DNA of 64,000 nt from Orlajensenia stereocauli (GTDB lineage Bacteria > Actinomycetota > Actinomycetes > Actinomycetales > Microbacteriaceae), in NCBI RefSeq assembly GCF_039548895.1, contig NZ_JBCLVG010000003.1, one strand, 5' to 3'. The notes under the pieces are model-generated. The model was not told the origin of the DNA, ran no database searches, and saw nothing but the letters and a program-made list of their open reading frames with translations. The position numbers and the translations under genes were made by a program. Numbering within the stretch: the stretch's first letter is position 1; each line of letters begins with the position of its first letter. This document shows positions 9,215-18,114 of the stretch, in pieces.

Positions 9215-12200
9215 CTACGCCTCTCTCACGATGAGGTCGGTCGCCTGGAACGCGACCCGCACAGGGCGGTGCAGGTGGTCTTCGGCGTAGGCGGCGGAAT
9301 GGGGTGATGTATCGGTCAGGTGCTTCTGCGCTGCAGGCAGATCGGTGTCGGGGGGCCGCTTGAAGCGGGTGGCGCTCGGGTGCTCGGCGATGGTGATCCA
9401 CCACTTCTCGCCGTCGAGTTCGTCGACGCTGAGGTCGACGCCCACGAGCGCGATGTCGGGGTCGAGCACCTCGGAGAACAGGATGCGGGCGGTCTTCTGG
9501 GGCGAGTCGACCTTCTCGAAGATCGGGTCGCGCACGGTGCCCTGGTTCTCGACGGCCTGGATGATGAGGTCGGGGAAGCGCCGCACGAGTTCGCTCTTCA
9601 CGACGATGACGGCGCAGTCCTTGCCGCCGCTGCCGCCGAGCGAGACCTGGTCGACCAGTGGCTTCTTCGGGAACAGGTGGATGGGCTTCGGGAGCTCGTC
9701 GGCGGCGGGATTCCAGAAGCGATGGAAGTAGGTGCCGCGCTGATCGGTCGGGTAGCCCCGCCAGAGCAGCTCACGCCCCATCTCGTCGCTGAGGCCGACG
9801 AAGAAGGCTGCCATGAACTCGCGGTTGGTCGAGAGCACGGTGACGAAGTCGTCTGCCGGCAGCAGGCCGAGCCCCGGAACGAGCCAGTCGCGGTCGTACT
9901 CCTCGAGCGCGCGGTACATCGGCCGGTCGAAGCGGGGCGCCGCCATGATCGGCGCGATGCGCGGCTGGGCGACCCACCGCTCGGCGAGACCGGCGCTGAG
10001 GTGCAGCCGCCCCGCGAGGGAGGAGCGCACAGTGTGCCGCGGATCGATCGCCGTCGTGATGGCAGCGGATGCCACGGCCAGGGCATCGCGATGGGGAACG
10101 GTGTCGATCGTGAGCAGGGCGCCGGGGTCGATGAGTGTGGTCATCTCAGCGCGCAGCACGTCGAACGGCAACTGGTCGATGCGATCGAGGGTGGGGGTGA
10201 GCTTCACCTCGGCGAGGTCGGCGAACTGCGCCAGCCCGGCGTCGAGTTCGGCGGCGTCGCGGGTGTCGCCGAGCTTCTTGAGGTGCTGCACGTCGATGAC
10301 CCGCAGGCCGCGGCCCCCGACGAGAACGTGACCCTCGACGGGGATGCGGCGGGCTCCCAGGGCGCCTCCTCCGAGGACACCGCCTCCGGCGCCGCCCCCG
10401 GCGAGCACCCCGCCGCCGACGGGGATGCGCACCGCGGCACCGGCGCCGCCCTGAGGCAGGCGGCCGACGGCTCCGCCGATGGGGGATCGACGGGTGAGCG
10501 GGATGCGCGGATTGAGCGGCGACACGACGGGGCCGCGGATGACGGGGCCATCCACGACGGGTCCGCGGATGATCGGGCCGTCGATGACGGGGCCGCGGAT
10601 GATGGGGCCGTCGATCACGGGACCATCGATGACCGGGCCATCGATCACCGGGCCATCGACCACAGGCCCGCCGGGCCGCACGTCGACGACGCCGAGGTCG
10701 ACGAGCACCCTGTCGTTCAGCTTCACGGCCGTGCCCTTCAGCTGCTCGCGCAACGGGCTGGAACTCGTCGCCTTCGACAGCGACAGCTCGGCGGCGAGAG
10801 GGCCGACGCGCTGGGCGCGGATCGACTCGACGGCGGGAATCGTCGACGAGCGCAGCAGCTTCTCGGTCCACCGGGTCGCCACGGCCGCGCCGAGGTCGAA
10901 GCTCGCGTCGGCTGCCTTCCATCGGCTCGGCTCCGTGAGGTAGGTGGCGAAGCCGCCCTGCCCTTCGACCTGGGCATTCGCCCGCTTCAGCAGTCCGCCG
11001 ACGGCATCGACGGGCGTACCGATGGCTGCGCTCACGAGCTGGAGGTCGAGGTGGGCCACGACGTCGGAGGTGAGCCTTCCGATGCCCTCGGGGTTCGAGT
11101 ACACCCTGGTGAAGTCACGCAGGGTCGCCTCGGTGCCCACGACGTTGCCCGCACGCTCCTGGGAGGCGGCATCCGTTCGCCGGATCATCGGACCGGCCGG
11201 CCGGGTGACTCGTCGGAACGCGCCGGTCGTGGCCGCGACGGGCGTGGCGCTCAGGGTCACGTCGGCGAAGAGCGTGCTGCCCGCGCTGACCGAGATGCGC
11301 GTGGCGAGTGGCGACGCCACCTGCAGCAGGTGCCCGGTCTGCAGCTCGCCGAGCCTGCTGTGCAGCCTGGTGGCGAGGAGCTCGGCGAGCTGGGCCAGAC
11401 GGATGGCGCGGTTGGCTGACTCTACCTCGCCGAGCTGCGCCCACGCCGACTGCATGAGGCGCTCCTGGTCGCGCTGCACGACGCGGGTGCCGAGCCCGCC
11501 CACGATGCGCTTCACCGGGGCGAGGTTGAGCTCGGCGAACCAGTCCGAACCCTCGATGACGGCGCTCCCGCGATGCAGCTTGGCGTAGATGCGCGGCCCG
11601 ATGATGGGCAGGTCCGGCACACCGTCGGTCTGCTCCTGCGTGCCCTCGATGGCTGCGGGGAGGTCGAGCTCCGCGTGCAGCTCGTCGATCATGGCGTCGG
11701 GCCAGACCGCGGTCTCGGCCACCTGCTGCTCGGGGGTCTTCGGCAGGCTGGGCGAGAACAGCGCACAGCGCAGCACCTGCTTGCGCCCCACCTCGTCGGC
11801 CCCGAGAGCGCGCAGCGGCTTTCCGGGCTGCGAGGTGTCGATGAACTTGCGTCCGACCTCGTAGGGGGCCGCGACACCCTGCAGCTCCAGGGCGAGCGAC
11901 CTGAAGTCGCCGTTGGGACCGGTGCGGAACTCCCAGCTGTCGTAGACGGGCAGGCGCATGGGATCCGGCGACGACGTGGTCCAGGCCGGCTCGAGGGTGC
12001 CGCCGGTCAGGCCGAGTCCGCCGCGCACCCCGACGTCGGTCGTCGGAACGAGGGCGGCGATGTAGTCGGTGTTCTCCTTGAGGATGCGCGGGGAGATCAC
12101 CCGTGAGAGGTTGACCTGAGCATGCGCCGGCGAGAGGCGCGCGCTCAGGTCCTGCCCGGTGGAGGTGGCCGGCGCCTGCGCGTGCGCCCAGAGATCGGCG

Positions 12201-12763
12201 TGCGTGAGGACGGGCAGCTGGGCCAACGGAACCTGGAACACCGGGAGCAGGGCGCTGGTCGCCGGCTCGCGGATGACTGTGGAGCGCTCCAGCACGACGA
12301 GGGTGAGCCAGGGACGCATGACGGCGGCCTGCTTCGTCGCACTGAACGCCCACGGCAGCTCGGGGCGATCGAACTCGATGTGTGCGAGCACGGTCTCCTC
12401 AGCCGTCTGGGCCCCCGGCGCCGGAAAGCGCCGCACGATCTGCGCCGGGTCGATTCCGCGCACGTCTCCCGGCCCGTACAACGTCACCGAGAGACCCGCG
12501 GATGCCGCTCCTCCGGCGCTGTCGGCCAGCGGCACCTCCACTCGCGAGGTCGAGCGCACCGTGCCTGCCGCCGGTGTGCTCGCGGCCGAGGACAGGCCTC
12601 CGACGGCCGACGACGCGAACTCGAGCGACTCGATCGCGACGGCGCTCACGTCGAACTCGTCCTCGGGCTCGAGCGCCAGCACGAAGGCGTCGCGCACGAC
12701 GTTGGTCGCCGTGGTGGTGAGGGGCGAGACGACGCTCGCGGCGATGGCATCAAGGTCGGCCAT
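9215..12763 (-). CDS. Uncharacterised 1182-aa giant protein with GP-pentapeptide repeats
   Basis: No signal peptide, membrane segment or named domain is visible. Conserved-looking motifs are YDSWEFRTGPNGDFRSL (about residues 275-290) and GLSDEMGRELLWRGYPTDQR (about 987-1007). The second is followed by GTYFHRFW. Between them, residues 699-748 are ten tandem pentapeptides of the form GP[VI][VI][DR], followed by Gly/Ala-rich low-complexity sequence to about residue 830. The repeat may be a flexible or extended linker between an N-terminal and a C-terminal half. The ATG at 12763 lies 4 nt after the stop of the DUF6603 gene and the next gene starts 3 nt after this stop, so the four genes form one tightly coupled operon. 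Function is unknown. Confidence 0.78.
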   Translation of the reverse strand: MADLDAIAASVVSPLTTTATNVVRDAFVLALEPEDEFDVSAVAIESLEFASSAVGGLSSAASTPAAGTVRSTSRVEVPLADSAGGAASAGLSVTLYGPGDVRGIDPAQIVRRFPAPGAQTAEETVLAHIEFDRPELPWAFSATKQAAVMRPWLTLVVLERSTVIREPATSALLPVFQVPLAQLPVLTHADLWAHAQAPATSTGQDLSARLSPAHAQVNLSRVISPRILKENTDYIAALVPTTDVGVRGGLGLTGGTLEPAWTTSSPDPMRLPVYDSWEFRTGPNGDFRSLALELQGVAAPYEVGRKFIDTSQPGKPLRALGADEVGRKQVLRCALFSPSLPKTPEQQVAETAVWPDAMIDELHAELDLPAAIEGTQEQTDGVPDLPIIGPRIYAKLHRGSAVIEGSDWFAELNLAPVKRIVGGLGTRVVQRDQERLMQSAWAQLGEVESANRAIRLAQLAELLATRLHSRLGELQTGHLLQVASPLATRISVSAGSTLFADVTLSATPVAATTGAFRRVTRPAGPMIRRTDAASQERAGNVVGTEATLRDFTRVYSNPEGIGRLTSDVVAHLDLQLVSAAIGTPVDAVGGLLKRANAQVEGQGGFATYLTEPSRWKAADASFDLGAAVATRWTEKLLRSSTIPAVESIRAQRVGPLAAELSLSKATSSSPLREQLKGTAVKLNDRVLVDLGVVDVRPGGPVVDGPVIDGPVIDGPVIDGPIIRGPVIDGPIIRGPVVDGPVIRGPVVSPLNPRIPLTRRSPIGGAVGRLPQGGAGAAVRIPVGGGVLAGGGAGGGVLGGGALGARRIPVEGHVLVGGRGLRVIDVQHLKKLGDTRDAAELDAGLAQFADLAEVKLTPTLDRIDQLPFDVLRAEMTTLIDPGALLTIDTVPHRDALAVASAAITTAIDPRHTVRSSLAGRLHLSAGLAERWVAQPRIAPIMAAPRFDRPMYRALEEYDRDWLVPGLGLLPADDFVTVLSTNREFMAAFFVGLSDEMGRELLWRGYPTDQRGTYFHRFWNPAADELPKPIHLFPKKPLVDQVSLGGSGGKDCAVIVVKSELVRRFPDLIIQAVENQGTVRDPIFEKVDSPQKTARILFSEVLDPDIALVGVDLSVDELDGEKWWITIAEHPSATRFKRPPDTDLPAAQKHLTDTSPHSAAYAEDHLHRPVRVAFQATDLIVREA
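10520..10669 (-). repeat. Ten 15-bp tandem repeats coding GP[VI][VI][DR]
   Basis: On the minus strand ten in-frame 15-nt units encode the pentapeptides GPVVD, GPVID (four times), GPIIR (twice), GPVVD, GPVIR and GPVVS. The units are near identical at DNA level and the period is exact, so the array could grow or shrink by slippage without breaking the frame. It lies inside the 1182-aa gene. Confidence 0.85.
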
Positions 12764-12767
12764 CAGG

Positions 12768-15700
12768 TCACCCCTTCACGATCAGGCGCGTCGCAGATGC
12801 GGCGCTCTCGGAGTTGACGGCCGCAGTGACGAGGGCGGCCTGCGTGGCGGTGAGTTCGCCGAGGCCGGCGACCAGGGCGGCGCCGGTGACGGCATCCGCG
12901 ATGATCGAGGTGCCCTTGTCGGCGACCGTGACGCCGGCATTCGGCGGCTTCGGTTGGGAGTACGGATTGCCGACGTCGGCCACGGCCCGCCCCACGTTGG
13001 TCTTCGTGGCGTAGGAGCTGGCGTAGACGCCGAACTTGCCGGCGAACTCGATGAGCGAGTCGGGCTCGTCCGGATTGCGCACGTAGGTCTCGTATGCGAC
13101 CGTCGCGGGCGTGGCCGTGCCGACCTTCGGTGTCGTGGCGGCGGCGATGCGGCATCCGCCGGTCATGTCCTCGAAGCCGGAGCGGGCGAGCAGGCCCTCA
13201 CCCTCGAGCTCGAAGAACTGGCCGGGGGCGAACGCCGTCTTGAGCTCGCTCACGGCGCCGACGAGGCCCGAGTCCGGGGTCGATGTCGGTGTGCCGATGG
13301 TCACCATGTCGGCCGTGACCGGAGCCGAGCCGATGCGGGCGATCTTGACCCCGAACGGCACCTGGGTCTGCGAGACCTCGACGCCGGCCAGCGGATGCGC
13401 GATGCGTCCGTCGATGTCGTCGACCTCGGCGAGGGTGACGAGCTGCGCGGCATGATCCGGCAGTTGCACCTTCCAGGCGTCGTCCTCGTTCATCGCCTTC
13501 GCCGCGATCTGGAGCGCGTCCACCTTCGTCAGGATCGGGGCGGGCTTCTCGCCCCACTCGACGGGGCCGAGATCCTCGTCGAAGGTGGGCAGGAACCAGA
13601 CGTCGACCTTGATGTGGCCGGCCAGGCGGAAGGGCTTGGTGCCCTCGAGGGAGCCGCGGAACACGATGGAGCAGAGGGTGCAGCCGAACAGCTCGACCTC
13701 GACGCCCACCTCGATCGTGATCTTGAACGCGAACCGCGGCGCCCAGATGAAGATCATGTCGAGCGTGAGCCAGGCCTTCGCCGAGATGACGGCGAAGTCG
13801 GCGTTCAGGCGGCCGTCGACGCCGAGCATGACCGAGCCTGCCGTGATGGCGAAGTAGGCCTTGATGACGAAGCTGATCGCCTTCGACGGCGACAGGTCGA
13901 TGGTGACGCGGTCCATGTCGCCGAGCTTCGGCTTGCCGCCGGTGAGCTTCTCGTACTCGGGGTGGAAGCCGCCGACGGAGAACTCGAACGCGCCGCTGCC
14001 CGACCACTGGATGTAGAGCCCGAGGTCGCCCGAGATCTTGATGCCGGCGACGGTGGAGTCGCGCATGCTGGCGAACAGCAGCAGGTAGTCGGGCGTGATG
14101 GCGATGAACACGTCGGCGCGGATGTCGGTGATCGGCGCCTCCTTCGTGGGCACCCGCACCCGCAGCGAACCGAGGATGACGATCATCGGATCGGGTAGGG
14201 CCAGCACGACGCCGAGCTTCATCTCGACGAACTTCGCCTGCGAGCCCCAACCGAGCTCGACGATCGGACCGAAGACGAAGCCGCCGTCCTTCGGCGGGAA
14301 CACGTTCGCCACCTTGTCGAGCAGCTTCGGCGCCTCGGCGACGGGGTTGTCGGGGAACAGCATCTTGTCGAGGATGTGCTCCTTCATGCCCGACCGCAGG
14401 GCTTCGAGGTCGAGACCACGGTTGATGGCGAGGATGCCGCCGATGCCGTTCAGCGTGAAGCCCATGCTGAGGTCGATGGCCACGGGGAAGCGGACGCCGA
14501 TGACGAGGACGAGCGAGAACGGGTCCGGCGACAGGATGACGATGGCCGACACCCCGAACTTGAGGATCTGCAGCTGCACCACCCCGCCGAACTCGACCCG
14601 TTTCACGTCCTGGCCGTCGACCTTGTATGTGCGCTCGACGCGCTGGATGAAACCGCCGCCGGTGACAGGTCCGGCCTTCACCCGCAACCCGATCGCATCG
14701 GGCCAGCGCGGCGAGACCGGGATGTCGAAGATGGCCTGCTGCTCGACATCGCCGTTCAGCGCGACGATGAAGCCGGTGCCCACGATCTGCAGGCCGACGG
14801 CATCGCCGAGCTTGGCGGCGATCGAGGTGGTGAGCTCGAACCCTGTCACCTCGCGGGTCTCATTGCGTCTCAGCCCGAACGCCACCTCGCGCAGTTCGAC
14901 GCCGGGGAAGGAGAACCGCACGGGCAGCACAGCGCGCTCGTTGCCGCGGCCATCCCCGAGGTAGACGCCCTGCCCGCTGTCGACCGAGATGGTGGTGAGA
15001 GTCGTGGTCTTCGGCTCCTGCGAGCCCGGCATGACCTTGGAGAGCAGCGGATCCTTCGTGAGCCCCGGCTCGAGCATGGTCTGCATCCGCAGGCCGAGAA
15101 TGGCGACGTCGCCGATGAACCACTTGCCGTCACGCTCGAGCAGGCTCGTCTTCTCCTCGGCGGTCGGATTAGCGATCTCGCGGTCGCTGAACTGCAGGAA
15201 CGCCTCGAACGAGACCTTGTCGAGCGTCATGGCGCCCAGCGTGACGGGGCCGAGGTTCTGCAGCTTGGCTGCGAGCAGGAACTTGCCGCCGGTGCGGTCG
15301 AGCGCGAGAACATCGCCGAGTTTCTTGGTGAGGCCCTGTACGCCGAGCACAGTCGAGCCGAAGCTGTCGAGCAGTTTTCCGGAGCCGGCGCCCAGATCCT
15401 TGAACGGCTGCGCCCACGGATTCCAGAGGTCCATCAGGCCTGAACGAATGGTCTCGTCGACTGTGCCGTCGGCCTTCTTGGCGAGCTCTTTGGCGACGAT
15501 GTTGAACGCCTCGTCCATGGCGGCGAGTGCCATGCCGATGCGCACGGCGACGCGGGACGCCGTGTCGACGTTGAAGTCGTCCTTGTCGATGTCGTCGGCC
15601 GACTCCTTCACCATCTTGGCGATGAGGTCGGTCTGCTTCTTGATCGCCTTCGCGATCGGCTCGACGAGGGCGACGGCGGCCTTGATGTCGGCCTTGAGCT

Positions 15701-15857
15701 TCTCGAAGGTCGGCTTGACGTCGCCGACGACGCCGAACGTGACGATGGACTCGAGGAACGGCACCGTGTCCTTGAACGACGTGCCGCTCATCTCGCCGAG
15801 GCGGGAATTGGCGAAGGCTTCGATTCCGTTGAGGAATCCGGTTCCGATGTCGGTCAT
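12768..15857 (-). CDS. DUF6603 domain protein, first gene of the giant-protein operon
   Basis: This 1029-residue protein has a helical N-terminal third (lysine-rich around residues 45-90). A long beta-rich part follows with sequences such as GVYLGDGRGNERAVLPVRFS and VRFPVAIDLSMGFTLNGIGG, typical of DUF6603, a family of unknown function. The C-terminal 200 residues are a separate alanine-rich region. No signal peptide or transmembrane helix is evident. The ATG at 15857 begins MTDIGTGFLNG. The gene opens the operon that runs to 2889, with 4 nt to the next start. The DUF6603 assignment rests on recalled family resemblance, not a search. Upstream lies 420 nt of promoter region shared divergently with the DGPF/ECF42 genes. 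Confidence 0.75.
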   Translation of the reverse strand: MTDIGTGFLNGIEAFANSRLGEMSGTSFKDTVPFLESIVTFGVVGDVKPTFEKLKADIKAAVALVEPIAKAIKKQTDLIAKMVKESADDIDKDDFNVDTASRVAVRIGMALAAMDEAFNIVAKELAKKADGTVDETIRSGLMDLWNPWAQPFKDLGAGSGKLLDSFGSTVLGVQGLTKKLGDVLALDRTGGKFLLAAKLQNLGPVTLGAMTLDKVSFEAFLQFSDREIANPTAEEKTSLLERDGKWFIGDVAILGLRMQTMLEPGLTKDPLLSKVMPGSQEPKTTTLTTISVDSGQGVYLGDGRGNERAVLPVRFSFPGVELREVAFGLRRNETREVTGFELTTSIAAKLGDAVGLQIVGTGFIVALNGDVEQQAIFDIPVSPRWPDAIGLRVKAGPVTGGGFIQRVERTYKVDGQDVKRVEFGGVVQLQILKFGVSAIVILSPDPFSLVLVIGVRFPVAIDLSMGFTLNGIGGILAINRGLDLEALRSGMKEHILDKMLFPDNPVAEAPKLLDKVANVFPPKDGGFVFGPIVELGWGSQAKFVEMKLGVVLALPDPMIVILGSLRVRVPTKEAPITDIRADVFIAITPDYLLLFASMRDSTVAGIKISGDLGLYIQWSGSGAFEFSVGGFHPEYEKLTGGKPKLGDMDRVTIDLSPSKAISFVIKAYFAITAGSVMLGVDGRLNADFAVISAKAWLTLDMIFIWAPRFAFKITIEVGVEVELFGCTLCSIVFRGSLEGTKPFRLAGHIKVDVWFLPTFDEDLGPVEWGEKPAPILTKVDALQIAAKAMNEDDAWKVQLPDHAAQLVTLAEVDDIDGRIAHPLAGVEVSQTQVPFGVKIARIGSAPVTADMVTIGTPTSTPDSGLVGAVSELKTAFAPGQFFELEGEGLLARSGFEDMTGGCRIAAATTPKVGTATPATVAYETYVRNPDEPDSLIEFAGKFGVYASSYATKTNVGRAVADVGNPYSQPKPPNAGVTVADKGTSIIADAVTGAALVAGLGELTATQAALVTAAVNSESAASATRLIVKG

Positions 15858-16149
15858 CGTGTCCCACTGTGCGGTGCGGGCGCTTCGTGGCGGCGTGCGT
15901 GCCGTGACGCCTGGCTTCCTGGTGTGCGTGCGCCCGCAGCGGTGCAGGCGTATCGGCTCCGGGCGAACGATCGGGCGGGGTGGAGGCTCGACGCGCGGGC
16001 GGAGGACGCCCGAACACAGCGGGCATCGCGAGAATTCAGTTCGTTCGGGGTGCAGCCAACTGACGCGAAGGGGCGGGAGCTGACAACTGATCTGCAGCCG
16101 ACTATAGACCCGGGGCGGGGCGCGCTTCTAGGGGCAGGCCCCGGTCCTC

Positions 16150-16188
16150 CGTTCGCTGAGGACCGAGCGGAGCGACCGTCCGAAGCGC
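16150..16188. repeat. Single unit of the dispersed intergenic repeat
   Basis: CGTTCGCTGAGGACCGAGCG leads into AGCGACCGTCCGAAGCG. It matches the left half of the two-unit elements seen elsewhere. Here it lies between divergent genes, just upstream of the ECF42-type promoter, which is unusual because most copies follow stop codons. Confidence 0.6.
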
Positions 16189-16200
16189 GCTGGGCAGAAC

Positions 16201-16227
16201 TGTCGAGATCCCGCACCCGGCATCGAC
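16201..16227 (+). promoter_or_regulatory. ECF42-type promoter of the DGPF/sigma operon
   Basis: TGTCGA (16201-16206) and CGAC (16224-16227) are separated by 17 nt. This agrees with the -35 TGTCGA and -10 CGA(C/T) elements described for ECF42 sigma factors. The site lies 54 nt before the DGPF start, and the sigma gene is the second gene of the same operon, so autoregulation is likely. The motif match is direct; its use is inferred. Confidence 0.7.
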
Positions 16228-16280
16228 ATACTGATGGGAACGCCATCCGGCCTCCCGAACCTCAGTGCAAGGAGTGGATC

Positions 16281-16652
16281 GTGAAGTACCTCATCCTCAT
16301 CAAGAGCAATCCCGAGTGGGCCGGCGCCTTCGCCTCGTTCACGCCGGAGCAGCAGGCCGAGGGCATGGCCCTCTACGAGAAGCTGTTCGCCGACCTGCAG
16401 GAATCAGGCGAGCTCGTCGACGCCGAGCAGCTTGCAGCCCCCGAGACCGCGCGTGTCGTGAGCGTCGGCGCCGACGGCCCCGTCGCCAGCGATGGCCCGT
16501 TCATCGAGGCCAAGGAGTGGTTCGGCGGCTACTACATCGTCGACGTCGCCTCGCTCGACCGCGCGGTCGAGATCGCCGGGCGCCTGCCGGAGGCGCAGGG
16601 CGGCATGGTGTCTGTGCATCCGGTCATGGCCAACGCCGGCATGGAGCTCTGA
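16281..16652 (+). CDS. DGPF/YCII-domain protein
   Basis: This 123-residue protein of the YCII-related (DGPF) family has the signature SDGPFIEAKEWFGGYY at residues 71-86. The family fold is ferredoxin-like and its role is uncertain. In actinobacteria such proteins are typical neighbours and targets of ECF42 sigma factors. The GTG at 16281 is preceded by AAGGAG with a 6-7 nt gap, which decides the start over the longer open frame. The sigma gene follows 15 nt after the stop. The promoter upstream matches the ECF42 consensus. Confidence 0.88.
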   Translation: MKYLILIKSNPEWAGAFASFTPEQQAEGMALYEKLFADLQESGELVDAEQLAAPETARVVSVGADGPVASDGPFIEAKEWFGGYYIVDVASLDRAVEIAGRLPEAQGGMVSVHPVMANAGMEL

Positions 16653-16667
16653 CGGCGCGTCCAGCTG

Positions 16668-17888
16668 ATGACCGACGTCGAACGGATGCTGCGGGCCACC
16701 GCCCCCGCCGCCCTCGCGATCCTCGTGCGTCGCACCCGCGACTTCGAGGCGAGCGAGGACGCGATGCAGGAGGCGCTGCTCGCGGCATCCGTTCAATGGC
16801 GGACCGATCCACCCGAGAACCCGCGGGCCTGGCTCGTGACTGTGGCCCATCGCCGCTACGTCGAGCAGGTGCGCAGCGAGGTGGCCAGGCGCCGTCGCGA
16901 GGAGACGGTGTTCGACCTCGATGCAGCTCCCGATGCCGTGCCGTCGCGCGACGACTCGCTCACGCTGTTCCTGCTCTGCTGCCACCCGGCCCTTCCATTG
17001 CCGGCCCAGGTCGCGCTGACACTGCGCGCCGTCGGCGGCCTCACGACGGCCGAGATCGCGCGCGGACTGCTCGTGCCCGAGGCGACGGTCGGGCAGCGCA
17101 TCTCGCGGGCGAAGGCGCGGATCCGCGCGAGCGGCTCGGAGTTCCGGATGCCGGCGGACGACGAGCTGGGCGACCGCGTCGCCGCGGTCTGCGCCGTGCT
17201 CTACCTCGTATTCACCGAGGGGCATACGGCGACCGGCGGGGAGTCGCTGACTCGCGTCGACCTGTCGTCCGAGGCGATCCGGCTCGCGCGGCAGCTGCAG
17301 GAGGCGACGCCTGCGACTGCACCATGGCGTGGTGAGGTGGCCGGGCTGCTGGCGCTCATGCTGCTGACGGAATGTCGTCGCTCAGCGCGTATCCGCTTCG
17401 ACGTCGACGGCGGGCCCGGCACCCTCGTGCCCCTGGCAGAACAGGATCGCGCGCTCTGGGATCGCGCGCTCATCGACGAGGGCGTCGCGTTGGTGACGGG
17501 CGTGCTCGAGTCCGCGCCGGCGGGGCCATACCAACTGCAGGCCGCCATCGCCGCCGTGCACGACGAGGCGCCGTCGACGGCCGAGACCGACTGGCCCGAG
17601 ATCTTGGGCGTCTACGAACTGCTGCGCCGCATGGCCCCGGGCCCGATGGTGGAGCTCAACTGGGTGGTGGCGATGGCGATGGTGTGGGGCGCGGACGTCG
17701 GGCTGCGCGAGCTCGAGACCGTCGCGCTCGAGCCGGCACTGGCCGGGCACTTTCGCGTGCACGCCGTGCGAGGTCATCTCCTGGAGCTGTCGGGGGCCAC
17801 GGATGCCGCCCGCGCCGAGTTCGCGACGGCGGCGCTGCTCGCGCTCAACGCCGCCGAGCGGCGCTACCTCGAGGGCAAGGCTGGCTGA
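16668..17888 (+). CDS. ECF42 family RNA polymerase sigma factor
   Basis: This 406-residue protein has sigma region 2 in residues 10-75 (RDFEASEDAMQEALLAA and NPRAWLVTVAHRRYVEQVR). Region 4 lies around 105-155 (LTTAEIARGLLVPEATVGQR, a helix-turn-helix). A C-terminal extension of about 230 residues, the DUF6596/TPR-like part, marks the ECF42 group and is needed for activity in that family. There is no anti-sigma factor next to it, as usual for the group. It lies in an operon with the DGPF gene, 15 nt downstream, behind a promoter with the ECF42 consensus, so it probably controls its own operon. Confidence 0.9.
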   Translation: MTDVERMLRATAPAALAILVRRTRDFEASEDAMQEALLAASVQWRTDPPENPRAWLVTVAHRRYVEQVRSEVARRRREETVFDLDAAPDAVPSRDDSLTLFLLCCHPALPLPAQVALTLRAVGGLTTAEIARGLLVPEATVGQRISRAKARIRASGSEFRMPADDELGDRVAAVCAVLYLVFTEGHTATGGESLTRVDLSSEAIRLARQLQEATPATAPWRGEVAGLLALMLLTECRRSARIRFDVDGGPGTLVPLAEQDRALWDRALIDEGVALVTGVLESAPAGPYQLQAAIAAVHDEAPSTAETDWPEILGVYELLRRMAPGPMVELNWVVAMAMVWGADVGLRELETVALEPALAGHFRVHAVRGHLLELSGATDAARAEFATAALLALNAAERRYLEGKAG

Positions 17889-17909
17889 GCCGCCCACTCG
17901 CCCACCCCC

Positions 17910-18009
17910 CGCTCGCTGAGGGCCGAGCGGAGCGACCGCCCGAAGCGGATGAAGTTCGGGCGCGGTCGGGCGCTTCGGCCGCGGACTCCGTCCGGGCCTC
18001 ACCGAGCGG
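17910..18009. repeat. Intergenic palindromic repeat, two inverted units
   Basis: A left unit CGCTCGCTGAGGGCCGAGCG...CGAAGCG and a right inverted unit CGCTTCGGCCGCGGACTCCG...CCTCACCGAGCGG are separated by about 25 nt. The element lies 22 nt after the sigma factor stop and is a likely terminator. Confidence 0.75.
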
Positions 18010-18114
18010 CTGATGAAGCGGGCCTGCACCCTTGCGCGCTGCAGCCCCGCGGGCGTGGGATGGTCTCGCGATGCGCCACCCGACGCACCTGCACCTGCCA
18101 GAAGGAGCGTCCCC

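Larger units (their letters stand above)
15858..16280. other. Divergent intergenic region, DUF6603 operon / DGPF gene
   Basis: No gene is evident in these 423 nt. The right part holds one palindromic repeat unit (16150-16188) and the ECF42-type promoter (16201-16227). No clear promoter for the DUF6603 operon was found, and only a weak GGGAC stands before its ATG. Confidence 0.5.

Noticed and set aside
10520..10669. CRISPR-like array
   Set aside because: The repeats are 15 bp without spacers and are in frame within a coding gene.
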